Shown here: positions 18,122 to 25,888 of the stretch, in pieces
Numbering within the stretch: the stretch's first letter is position 1
Layout: each line of letters begins with the position of its first letter
NCBI RefSeq assembly: GCF_900107535.1
Contig: NZ_FNRA01000012.1
Location: forward strand, 1 to 64,000
Source: Pedobacter hartonius
GTDB lineage: Bacteria; Bacteroidota; Bacteroidia; Sphingobacteriales; Sphingobacteriaceae
Direction: 5' to 3'
Length of the DNA stretch: 64,000 nt
Translations under genes and position numbers: made by a program
Notes under the pieces: generated by a model
What the model saw: the letters and a program-made list of their open reading frames with translations, nothing else
Told to the model about the DNA's origin: nothing
Database searches by the model: none

Positions 18122-19666
18122 TTATCGGGCAACATGGTAATGCGGGTCCTCCAGAATGTTCACCGCTATCACAGGTTCTGCGTTCTTGAGCAATAGCCTG
18201 CAATCCTCACTCAGGTGATGCAACTGAAGCACCTTACCCAGCTTGCGGTAACGTTCAGTAAGCTTGTTCAGTGCCTCTATGGCCGACATATCTGCTATCC
18301 TGCTTTCCTTAAAATCAATGATTACTTCTGCCGGATCATTCACCACATCAAACTTTTCTGTAAATGCAGTAACAGCGCCAAAGAACAACGGGCCATAGAT
18401 CTCATAATGTTTTACTCCGTTCTCATCTGTATACTTCTTGGCCCTGATCCGTTTGGCACTTTCCCATGAAAATACCAATGCCGAGATGATCACTCCTATC
18501 AATACTGCGAGCGCCAGATTATGAAGCCAGATGGTGATCGCGGCAACTGCAATTCCAACAAATATATCCTGCCGGGGCATTTTATTAATAATCCTGAAAC
18601 TCGCCCACTCAAAAGTACCGATTGCCACCATGATCATTACGCCGGTTAATGCAGCCATCGGCACCCGTTCAATCAGCGGTGCACCAAACAGGATGATCAT
18701 CAGGATGGTTAAGGAAGCAATGATCCCGGACAATCTTGCCCTGGCCCCTGCACTGAGATTGACCAGTGTTTGTGCAATCATCGGACAACCACCCATTCCG
18801 AAGAAAAATCCGTTCAGAATATTTGCCGTACCCTGAGCAATGCATTCCCGGTTTCCGTCGCCCCTGGTAGCGGTAATTTCATCTACCAGGTTAAGGGTAA
18901 GCAGCCCTTCCGTGAGGCCTACCCCTGCCATAATCAGTGCATATGGAAAAATGATGTATAAAGTGCCTGTATTTAAAGGAATATGCGGAATGTGAAAGGG
19001 AGGAAATCCACCGTTTACCGAAGCAATGTCCCTCACGGTTTTTGTATCGATATGGAAACCCAGAACGATAAGGAAAACCACAATGATGGCTACTAATGAA
19101 GGAGGTACGGCCTTCGTGAAACGGGGCAGGATCAGCACTATAGCTATCGTTAAGGCCACCAGGCAGGCCATAATGTATAACGGTGTACCAGTTAACCAGA
19201 TAAGCTCTCCGTTTACTACTGTTTTAAACTGCTGAAGCTGGGCCATAAAGATGATCACCGCCAGTCCGTTTACAAACCCGTACATGACAGGCTGTGGCAC
19301 AAGACGAATAAATTTCCCGAGTTTAAATAACCCGATGGTGATCTGAATAAGCCCTCCGAGTGCAACTGCCGCAAATACATATTCTAAGCCGTGTGATTTC
19401 ATCAGGGCAATTAACACCACAACCACGGCGCCTGCACCCCCGGAGATCAGACCCGGGCGCCCGCCAAATACCGAAGTAATGAGACCCATGATAAATGCCG
19501 CATACAGACCAACCAATGGGGGGAAGCCGGCAAGAATTGCAAAGGAAAGTGATTCCGGCATCATCGTCATTGCGACCGTCAGGCCAGCCAGTATTTCAGT
19601 TTTATAATTGATCTTTTGTGAAAAATCGAAAAGTTGTATTAAGCGTCTTATAGCTTTATTCGCCAT
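18122..19666 (-). CDS. SulP family inorganic anion transporter with STAS domain
   Basis: A protein of 514 residues from the ATG at 19666. The longer frame to 19786 adds a non-conserved leader. The N-terminal part is highly hydrophobic with the SulP signature region EILAGLTVAMTMMPESLSFAILAGFPPLVGLYAAF, then about ten more membrane segments. The C-terminal STAS domain (from about residue 410) includes VIIDFKESRIADMSAIEAL. SulP proteins carry sulfate, bicarbonate or other anions across the inner membrane; the ion cannot be told from sequence. A candidate -7 box abuts the start codon. Confidence 0.9.
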   Translation of the reverse strand: MANKAIRRLIQLFDFSQKINYKTEILAGLTVAMTMMPESLSFAILAGFPPLVGLYAAFIMGLITSVFGGRPGLISGGAGAVVVVLIALMKSHGLEYVFAAVALGGLIQITIGLFKLGKFIRLVPQPVMYGFVNGLAVIIFMAQLQQFKTVVNGELIWLTGTPLYIMACLVALTIAIVLILPRFTKAVPPSLVAIIVVFLIVLGFHIDTKTVRDIASVNGGFPPFHIPHIPLNTGTLYIIFPYALIMAGVGLTEGLLTLNLVDEITATRGDGNRECIAQGTANILNGFFFGMGGCPMIAQTLVNLSAGARARLSGIIASLTILMIILFGAPLIERVPMAALTGVMIMVAIGTFEWASFRIINKMPRQDIFVGIAVAAITIWLHNLALAVLIGVIISALVFSWESAKRIRAKKYTDENGVKHYEIYGPLFFGAVTAFTEKFDVVNDPAEVIIDFKESRIADMSAIEALNKLTERYRKLGKVLQLHHLSEDCRLLLKNAEPVIAVNILEDPHYHVAR

Positions 19667-19670
19667 AGCG

Positions 19671-19678
19671 CAAACATA
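19671..19678 (-). promoter_or_regulatory. candidate -7 box abutting the SulP start codon
   Basis: On the minus strand TATGTTTG fits TAnnTTTG and ends four bases before the ATG. If used, the transcript would start at about the first codon. No good -33 box is seen 19 bases upstream. Confidence 0.35.
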
Positions 19679-19818
19679 CAAAATAATTATTTCCGATATT
19701 TCATCAGATGACTCCATTCTGCTATATTCTATCCTGCCAAACTTTATTTTATAAAAATAATTCGTATATAAATATAATTCTGTCAATTAATGGCTCGAGT
19801 TTTGTTTGTGATCAAAAT

Positions 19819-21033
19819 ATGATTAAAAATTTGCTCTCTTTTTTCTTGCTGTTTATAGCTATAGGTGTGCATGCTCAGAACGCGGGCAATGCGATTTCTG
19901 CAAACAATGAAGTTCGTGATACGGCCATGAAGAAAGACTTAATTGATATTGCTAAAACACTATTCAATATTAAAGGACGGCCAAGAACCAAACCGGGAGA
20001 GAAAAAGGTGTTCTTTTCGCTTTTACCCATTGGAGCCAATGTACCAGGAGGCGGACGTGCGCTGATTACCTCAACAAGTGCAGGGTTTTACCTGGGAGAG
20101 AGAGAGACAACCAACATATCCAATATAACTTTTACCCCCTATTGGAACCTGAAAAGCAGGTTTGGCTTGCCGCTGAGATCAAATTTGTGGCTCAATGGCA
20201 ACGAATGGGTTGTACAGGGTGATACCCGTTTCCTATACTATCCTCAAAATACATGGGGTATAGGCAGTGGTGTTGAAGAAAACAAGATCCTGGTGAACTA
20301 TAAGTATATCAGATTTTATCAAAATGCACTTAAACGCATAGAACCTTACCTGTATGCAGGATTGGGTTATAACCTCGACTATTTTATTAACGTACGGGGC
20401 GAAGCACCAGGTTTAGCAGATTTTTCAGGTTATCCTATTGGCACAGCAACCGGAGAAAATTCCTTTACATCCGGCGTATCGCTGAACCTGCTTTATGATA
20501 CAAGAAACAATTCGATCAATCCCCTGCCCGGAGCCTATCTGAATATTGTATTGAGAGAAAATCCCGGTTTCCTGGGCAGTAAAACGAATTGGCAATCTCT
20601 TTACGTGGATGCCAGAAAGTACATTTCCCTCAATACGAAACCCCATCAGCAGAATACACTGGCATTCTGGTCATATCTGTGGACGGGGCTGAACAACAAC
20701 ATTCCCTATCTCAACCTGCCAAGCATCGGCTGGGACCCTAATAATAAATCGGGCCGTGGTGTAGATCAGAACAGATACAGAGGTAAAGGGCTTTTCTATG
20801 TGGAAAGTGAATACAGAAGGGATATCACTGATAATGGCCTGTTTGGATTTGTGGTGTTTGCTAATGCTACCTCGGTTACCGAACAGAACAATAAATTTAA
20901 AAAGCTGCACCCTGCGGTTGGAACGGGTTTACGTATTAAGTTTAACAAAACTTCGAATACCAACATTGCTATTGATTATGGGGTAAGTCAGGGATATAAA
21001 GGATTTGCTGTTAATCTGGGAGAGGCCTTCTAA
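19819..21033 (+). CDS. BamA/TamA-type outer membrane beta-barrel protein
   Basis: A protein of 404 residues from the ATG at 19819, which opens the signal peptide MIKNLLSFFLLFIAIGVHAQ. The body is beta-barrel-like, with alternating aromatic and polar strands, and has the Omp85 C-terminal features, for example GVSLNLLYDTRNNSINPLPGAYLNI and the closing strand TNIAIDYGVSQGYKGFAVNLGEAF. No POTRA domain is seen; only about 60 residues precede the barrel. It is therefore a barrel-only surface-antigen type protein rather than BamA itself. It would sit in the outer membrane; its role is unknown. Its stop lies 8 bases from the next, convergent gene. Confidence 0.78.
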   Translation: MIKNLLSFFLLFIAIGVHAQNAGNAISANNEVRDTAMKKDLIDIAKTLFNIKGRPRTKPGEKKVFFSLLPIGANVPGGGRALITSTSAGFYLGERETTNISNITFTPYWNLKSRFGLPLRSNLWLNGNEWVVQGDTRFLYYPQNTWGIGSGVEENKILVNYKYIRFYQNALKRIEPYLYAGLGYNLDYFINVRGEAPGLADFSGYPIGTATGENSFTSGVSLNLLYDTRNNSINPLPGAYLNIVLRENPGFLGSKTNWQSLYVDARKYISLNTKPHQQNTLAFWSYLWTGLNNNIPYLNLPSIGWDPNNKSGRGVDQNRYRGKGLFYVESEYRRDITDNGLFGFVVFANATSVTEQNNKFKKLHPAVGTGLRIKFNKTSNTNIAIDYGVSQGYKGFAVNLGEAF

Positions 21034-21041
21034 ACGGTCAA

Positions 21042-21515
21042 TTACTGCGCCTTATTTGCCATAACCATTACGGTATAACTGTCCATGCCTACTATCGTTT
21101 GAAAGATATAATCAGGTGAAACATAGTAAGTACTAAGTTTTTTGTTTTCGATGCTCTGCACATCCTTTCTTTCAGTCCCTGTTTCCTTAATTTCCTTTAG
21201 CAGCACATTATATTGTGTGATACCGGGCGACTGATAGTATAACTGGTTGATGAACCCCTTGTCGGCATGCAACCTGAACCATGCCAGTGCTTTTGCCTTT
21301 TCAGCCTTGTGTTTTCCAAAAGACCAGGTCTGGTACATCTGAGCGCCCTTTACGCCGGACAGCTCTGCGTGTAAAGACCATCCTGCTTTCCTGAGACTAT
21401 CGGTAACCTTTGCAGCCGGCCGCTCGATAAACGATTTCAGCCGGCTTAATTCCATGTTCTGTGCCCTAACGAAGAGCGCCAGAAGGCAGCAAAGAAAAGT
21501 AAATGCGTATTTCAT
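21042..21515 (-). CDS. small secreted protein at the end of the kai operon
   Basis: A protein of 157 residues with signal peptide MKYAFTFLCCLLALFVRA. The mature part is a mixed alpha/beta sequence (LKSFIERPAAKVTDSLRKAGWSLHAEL...YYVSPDYIFQTIVGMDSYTVMVM) that I do not recognise. Its ATG shares a base with the TGA of the sensor kinase gene (TGATG), so it is translationally coupled to the kinase and probably belongs to the kai operon. A role as an envelope partner of the kinase is possible but is only suggested by position. Confidence 0.6.
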   Translation of the reverse strand: MKYAFTFLCCLLALFVRAQNMELSRLKSFIERPAAKVTDSLRKAGWSLHAELSGVKGAQMYQTWSFGKHKAEKAKALAWFRLHADKGFINQLYYQSPGITQYNVLLKEIKETGTERKDVQSIENKKLSTYYVSPDYIFQTIVGMDSYTVMVMANKAQ

Positions 21516-23173
21516 CAGAGCAAAGGTAATAAAACATAAAACGTAGATCCTTTGCCGATCGTACTTTCTACTCCCATTTTGCCCTTATGGTTATTGATGA
21601 TCTCCATCGATATATATAATCCCATCCCCAATCCGCTGGTTAGGAAATTCTTATCATCTACCCTGTAGAACCTTTCAAATATCTTTTCCCGCTGTTCAGG
21701 TGACAGCCCTATACCAAAGTCTGTTACAGAGATACGGACATGATGATTCTCCTTCTCAACAGAGAGGATCACGTCTTTATTCAAGGGCGAATATTTAACC
21801 GCGTTATTGATCAGGTTCATCAGTACCTGCTCCAGTCGTTCTACATTGCCGTTGATCCGGAAATCAGTTCCGGGATGATAAATCATACGGGAATCAGGAA
21901 ACATGTGCCCGGCGTTTTCAATACATACCGATACCAGTTCATTTACACTGATGGGCGATTGGCTAAAATAAAGTTTACCGGCCTGGATCTTGCTCACATC
22001 CAGAAGGTCATCCACCAGCGTCTGCAGTTTACCCAGGGAACCTTCAGCCTTCACAATAAAACTTTTAATCTGCTCAGGAACTTCTTCCTTTTTATAATGA
22101 GACATGAGCTGCAGATAGGCCTTTAAGCTGGTTAACGGAGTTTTAAGCTCATGGCTGGCAATGCTAATAAATTCATCTTTTCTTTCAATCGCCTTACGCT
22201 GATCATCAATATCGGTAGCCGTTCCTACCCAAAACAACAGTTCTCCGGATTCATTCCTCAGGGGGATTGCCCTGTTAAGATGCCAGCGGTAAACGCCATC
22301 CTTACGTTTGTAACGGTTTTCCATTTCAAAAACTTCTCCGGTGCTGATGCTGTGCATGAATTTTTCCCGTGTATAAGTTACATCATCAGGATGTATAACG
22401 TTTGTCCAGGCTTCTTCAAAGGTTTCATCAAAGGAAAGGCCTGTATAATCATACCAGCGCTGGTTAAAGAAATTGAACTGGCCCGCCGGCAGGTTTGTCC
22501 AGGTGATCTGCGGAATGTTATTCGCGAGCACCATAAAGTGTTCCCTGCTTACTGAAAGATCCTTAGTACGCTCTGTCACGGTATCTTCAAGCTCGTTGTT
22601 CAGCTTTACCGCTACATTTCTCGCCTCTTCAAGCTCCTCGTTTTTTGACTTCAGCACATGCTGTGTTTCCTTTTGCAGGCTCAGGTCGGTGAGCAGGATG
22701 CTCAGTGCAGTGCCTTCTTCAAGGTTTAAATTGGTGATAGACAGTAAAACCGGTAATGAAGGGCATGCGTTACATATCAGCGTCTCTTCCGTCTTATAAT
22801 CTGACAGCGCACGGTTTTCAATAATATTATTTAGTTTTTCAGCTGTATAACCTTCAATGAACAGGCTAAAATGTTTACCGATGACCTTATCCAGGGATAA
22901 GCCCGCCATTTCAGCGAAGCGGGAGTTGCTGTACAAGATCACCCCCTGTTTATTCAGGGTGATTGCTCCCTCTCCCATTTTTTCAATCAGCACCCTATAG
23001 GTTTGGTCAGCAGTTTTAAGCGTATACAGCTGGTGGCCTTTTTCACCATGTACAACAAAAGCATCCACCATTCCGGTTCTGATTGCTTCTATTGTATCAC
23101 TTGCCTCTTCCAGCTGGAAGCGGAGTTCATCTAATTCTGCCTGTAGTTCTTCACGTGTTTTTTCCGCGTCCAT
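21515..23173 (-). CDS. PAS-domain hybrid-free sensor histidine kinase of the kai operon
   Basis: A 552-residue protein, cytoplasmic with no membrane segment. Order: an N-terminal coiled coil (1-30), a first PAS domain (about 57-165), a coiled coil (165-205), a second PAS domain with PAC motif (about 210-325; YKRKDGVYRWHLNRAIPLRNESGEL), HisKA with phospho-acceptor H341 in FISIASHELKTPLTSLKAYL, and HATPase_c with N box LINNAVKYSP and G boxes DFGIGLSPEQ and GLGMGLYISMEI. It starts 2 bases after kaiB2. It could be the output of the KaiBC module, like SasA in cyanobacteria, but it lacks SasA's KaiB-like sensor domain. No response regulator is adjacent. Confidence 0.88.
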   Translation of the reverse strand: MDAEKTREELQAELDELRFQLEEASDTIEAIRTGMVDAFVVHGEKGHQLYTLKTADQTYRVLIEKMGEGAITLNKQGVILYSNSRFAEMAGLSLDKVIGKHFSLFIEGYTAEKLNNIIENRALSDYKTEETLICNACPSLPVLLSITNLNLEEGTALSILLTDLSLQKETQHVLKSKNEELEEARNVAVKLNNELEDTVTERTKDLSVSREHFMVLANNIPQITWTNLPAGQFNFFNQRWYDYTGLSFDETFEEAWTNVIHPDDVTYTREKFMHSISTGEVFEMENRYKRKDGVYRWHLNRAIPLRNESGELLFWVGTATDIDDQRKAIERKDEFISIASHELKTPLTSLKAYLQLMSHYKKEEVPEQIKSFIVKAEGSLGKLQTLVDDLLDVSKIQAGKLYFSQSPISVNELVSVCIENAGHMFPDSRMIYHPGTDFRINGNVERLEQVLMNLINNAVKYSPLNKDVILSVEKENHHVRISVTDFGIGLSPEQREKIFERFYRVDDKNFLTSGLGMGLYISMEIINNHKGKMGVESTIGKGSTFYVLLPLL

Positions 23174-23175
23174 GC

Positions 23176-23460
23176 TTAATCTTTAATGACAATGCCCAAT
23201 CCTCTCAATACCTTTGCCGTATCAGACATATCGCCCACCATTCTTCTTTCCGGCGACGGACCTTTTTTGATCAGTGTCGGTAAGGCAATGATCTGTTCTA
23301 TTTGCGCAATTTCAGGAATTTGATAGACGTCAATGATCTCCAGTTCGTAATTTCCAGGCAGGTATTTCTCACAGATACATTTGATGTTATTGATAGCACG
23401 TACCGAATTCGGAGAGGCACCTGTGATGAAAAGAGAGAGATGATATGCTTGAGTTTCCAA
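23176..23460 (-). CDS. kaiB: KaiB-like protein, second copy
   Basis: A protein of 94 residues with the KaiB/thioredoxin-like pattern: YHLSLFITGASPNSVRAINNIKCICEKYLPGNYELEIIDV, then ALPTLIKKGPSPERRMVGDMSD and KVLRGLGIVI. It differs clearly from the neighbouring KaiB, with RRMVGDMSDTAKVLRGL where the first has RKIIGDLSNEEKVLVGL, so the two are old paralogues. KaiB binds phosphorylated KaiC and, in cyanobacteria, switches fold to do so. The gene begins right after the first kaiB stop, with no spacer, and the kinase gene follows at once. Confidence 0.88.
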   Translation of the reverse strand: METQAYHLSLFITGASPNSVRAINNIKCICEKYLPGNYELEIIDVYQIPEIAQIEQIIALPTLIKKGPSPERRMVGDMSDTAKVLRGLGIVIKD

Positions 23461-23757
23461 TTAGCTCTTCTTTAAGGGTATGATGTTTAGCCCAACAAGA
23501 ACTTTTTCCTCGTTGCTTAGATCTCCAATTATTTTACGGATTGGCACCGGCACTTTTCTTACCAGCGTAGGTACCGCGAAGATCTGATCACCTTCTGCCA
23601 ACTGTGGCTGGAGTAATAAATCAATAATTTCAATTTTATATTTTCCTTTTAAGTGCTCCTCACAATATTTGGTGAGATTACTTAATGCGCTGATAGATTT
23701 AGGTGTTTTACCTGCGATATAGAGCCTCAGCTCCCACATTTGTTCGGCTTCGCCCAT
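23461..23757 (-). CDS. kaiB: KaiB protein, first copy
   Basis: A protein of 98 residues and the more canonical of the two KaiB proteins: WELRLYIAGKTPKSISALSNLTKYCEEHLKGKYKIEIIDL, QLAEGDQIFAVPTLVRKVPVPIRKIIGDLSN, EKVLVGLNII. The conserved GDL segment near the C-terminus, which takes part in the fold switch of cyanobacterial KaiB, is present. It begins one base after the kaiC stop codon. It would bind KaiC and regulate its phosphorylation or ATPase state. KaiA is absent, as in other non-cyanobacterial kaiBC sets. Confidence 0.92.
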   Translation of the reverse strand: MGEAEQMWELRLYIAGKTPKSISALSNLTKYCEEHLKGKYKIEIIDLLLQPQLAEGDQIFAVPTLVRKVPVPIRKIIGDLSNEEKVLVGLNIIPLKKS

Positions 23758-23758
23758 T

Positions 23759-25513
23759 TTATTTCTTTTTACTGCCTGGTGATTTTTGTTTATTGTTGCC
23801 CTCTACTCCCCTGCGTTTTTCGAGCATTTCCAGACGTGTTGTTTCCAGTATCTGATTTTTAAGTTCTTCTTCAAGATATACCTTGTTCAATTCTTCTTCA
23901 ACAGATTCGAATTCGGTTTGCAGGCTGGCTATTTTTGATTCAAGGAGTTTGCGTTTTCTTGAGATCTCACGGTCTTTCCTGCTCACGGCCTGGCCATGCA
24001 GGGCTATTCCGGTTTGCTCACGCAAAATGTGTGCCTGTCTTGCAGATCCTGTGAGCACTCCATCGGGGCCCAGGTATACATCTACCAGATCCAGTCCTTT
24101 ACTGGTAATAATGAACTCCCTGACTTGGTTGGAATGTCCCATTCCCCTTGATTTCATCACATACATGCCACGGTTCCGCTCCCCGTTAAATTCTATATCA
24201 CGGATCAGCAGCCAGGCATCTACCAGTGAAGAGATGCCCTCATCTGTTTGTTCATTCAGGGTATTATTCAACGCAAGCGCGGTAAACATCACCGTGATCC
24301 TTTCATTCTGCAGAAAATCTACCAGCCTGATCAGCATCGCTTTTACCTCACTTACCGACCCCACCGTGATCAGGTTTGTGATTGGGTCCAGTATCACCAC
24401 TTCGGGTTTGAAGCGCTTTATTTTTTTGTGCATTGCCACCAGGTGCATTTCCAGGCCGTACATGGTAGGTCTGGATGCATGGAATTCCAGCAATCCGCTT
24501 TTTAAGTGCTTACTCATGTCCATACCCACAGAAAGCATATTTCTGAGTATTTGCATGGGTGATTCTTCAAATGCAAAATAAAGGCATTTCTTTCCGTCCA
24601 GACAGGTGGAATGAGCAAAGGAAGCAGCTATACTGGTTTTTCCTGTTCCGGCAGTGCCTGAAACCAGGACACTGCTGCCCTTAAAGAACCCGTCACCACC
24701 CAGCATCCTGTCCAGGCTCGGGATCCCTGAGGAGATCGTTTCGGTAGACACGTCAATATTGAGCTGCAACGATGTTACCGGCAGTACTGAAATGCCTTCA
24801 TCATCTATTAAAAAAGGATATTCATTTGTACCATGCATAGAGCCGCGGTATTTAACTACGCGCAGCAAACGTGTAGAGATCTGATTGGATATCCTGTGAT
24901 CAAGTAAGATCACACAATCGGATACGTATTCTTCCAGTCCCTGTCTTGTCAAAGTGCTGTCACCACGCTCACCGGTAATGATTGCGGTAACACCCTTGTC
25001 TTTCAGCCATTGGAATAACCGTCTTAGCTCCGCACGCAGGATGCTTTCATTCGTTAAACCCGAAAACAGGTTTTCAATGGTATCAAGTACCACACGTTTG
25101 GCACCTATGCTGTCTATTGCGTATCCCAGTCGGATAAATAAACCGTCAAGGTCATATTCTCCTGTTTCTTCAATTTCACTGCGTTCAATGTGTACATAGT
25201 CAACTTTAACCATTTTGTCAGCCATCAGCTGATCCAGGTCAAACCCTAAAGAAGCCACATTTAAGGCGAGTTCTTCAGGTTTTTCTTCAAAGGCCATGAA
25301 TACGCCGGGTTCATTAAACTGTAGCGCTCCCCTTACAATGTATTCGATAGACATTAAAGTTTTTCCGCAGCCGGCACTGCCGCAAATTAAGGTCGGCCTG
25401 CCCAGGGGAAGCCCTCCTTTCGTAATTTCATCCAGCCCATTGATGCCGGTAGGTGATTTTTGCAAGGTGCTAAAATGAGCAGCTTGAGACGTTTCAGATC
25501 GTTTTTTAGTCAT
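23759..25513 (-). CDS. kaiC: circadian clock family protein KaiC, with C-terminal coiled coil
   Basis: A double RecA-like ATPase of 584 residues. CI domain: Walker A GSAGCGKT (45-52) and catalytic glutamates E76/E77. CII domain: Walker A GTAGTGKT (286-293) and E316/E317. The phosphorylation loop TDEGISS aligns with the cyanobacterial S431/T432 site, giving S428/S429, with T423 at the T426 position. The KaiA-binding tail of cyanobacterial KaiC is replaced by a 75-residue charged coiled coil (about 510-584), as in KaiC proteins that pair hexamers through their tails. It likely acts as an autophosphorylating timer or ATPase that signals through the adjacent PAS kinase. Confidence 0.93.
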   Translation of the reverse strand: MTKKRSETSQAAHFSTLQKSPTGINGLDEITKGGLPLGRPTLICGSAGCGKTLMSIEYIVRGALQFNEPGVFMAFEEKPEELALNVASLGFDLDQLMADKMVKVDYVHIERSEIEETGEYDLDGLFIRLGYAIDSIGAKRVVLDTIENLFSGLTNESILRAELRRLFQWLKDKGVTAIITGERGDSTLTRQGLEEYVSDCVILLDHRISNQISTRLLRVVKYRGSMHGTNEYPFLIDDEGISVLPVTSLQLNIDVSTETISSGIPSLDRMLGGDGFFKGSSVLVSGTAGTGKTSIAASFAHSTCLDGKKCLYFAFEESPMQILRNMLSVGMDMSKHLKSGLLEFHASRPTMYGLEMHLVAMHKKIKRFKPEVVILDPITNLITVGSVSEVKAMLIRLVDFLQNERITVMFTALALNNTLNEQTDEGISSLVDAWLLIRDIEFNGERNRGMYVMKSRGMGHSNQVREFIITSKGLDLVDVYLGPDGVLTGSARQAHILREQTGIALHGQAVSRKDREISRKRKLLESKIASLQTEFESVEEELNKVYLEEELKNQILETTRLEMLEKRRGVEGNNKQKSPGSKKK

Positions 25514-25654
25514 TAGATAAACTCAGAATTTTCTCCGTAGGGATTTAAATATATATTATTTTACGAATAACAAAAAGTCGACCAAATGTTTTTGATCTTT
25601 CATCATAATTATAAATAGAATAAGAATAACTTCGCAGAACATACATTTAACGCT

Positions 25655-25888
25655 ATGGCAGATTTAAAAACAGAATTTACAGTAGAATTTGAAGGTGAAA
25701 ATATCCCGGTAGTGATCACTGAAGTTGAACAGGATGAGGATACAGCTTACTTCGCAGAAATACCGGGACATGAAAAATTTGAGATCTTCCTGTCGGAAGA
25801 AGATATGTGGGTAAGCAATGATGAGGTCTCACTGGATGAAGACCTGATCTTTCTGATTGGTGATAAATTTGAAAGCCTGCAGCCTTAG
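25655..25888 (+). CDS. small acidic protein divergent from kaiC
   Basis: A protein of 77 residues, very rich in Asp and Glu, without signal peptide or Cys. It reads as a small beta-rich protein (FTVEFEGENIPVVITEVEQDEDTAYFAEIPGHEKFEIFLSEEDMWVS). A TAACTTCG box at 25627-25634 may be its -7 element. The gene is transcribed away from kaiC with about 140 bases between them, and its stop overlaps the stop of the convergent AsmA-like gene by 4 bases. I do not recognise the family. Confidence 0.6.
   Translation: MADLKTEFTVEFEGENIPVVITEVEQDEDTAYFAEIPGHEKFEIFLSEEDMWVSNDEVSLDEDLIFLIGDKFESLQP

Noticed and set aside
21740..22555. Plus-strand frames opposite the PAS kinase
   Set aside because: They are antisense shadows of the kinase domains.
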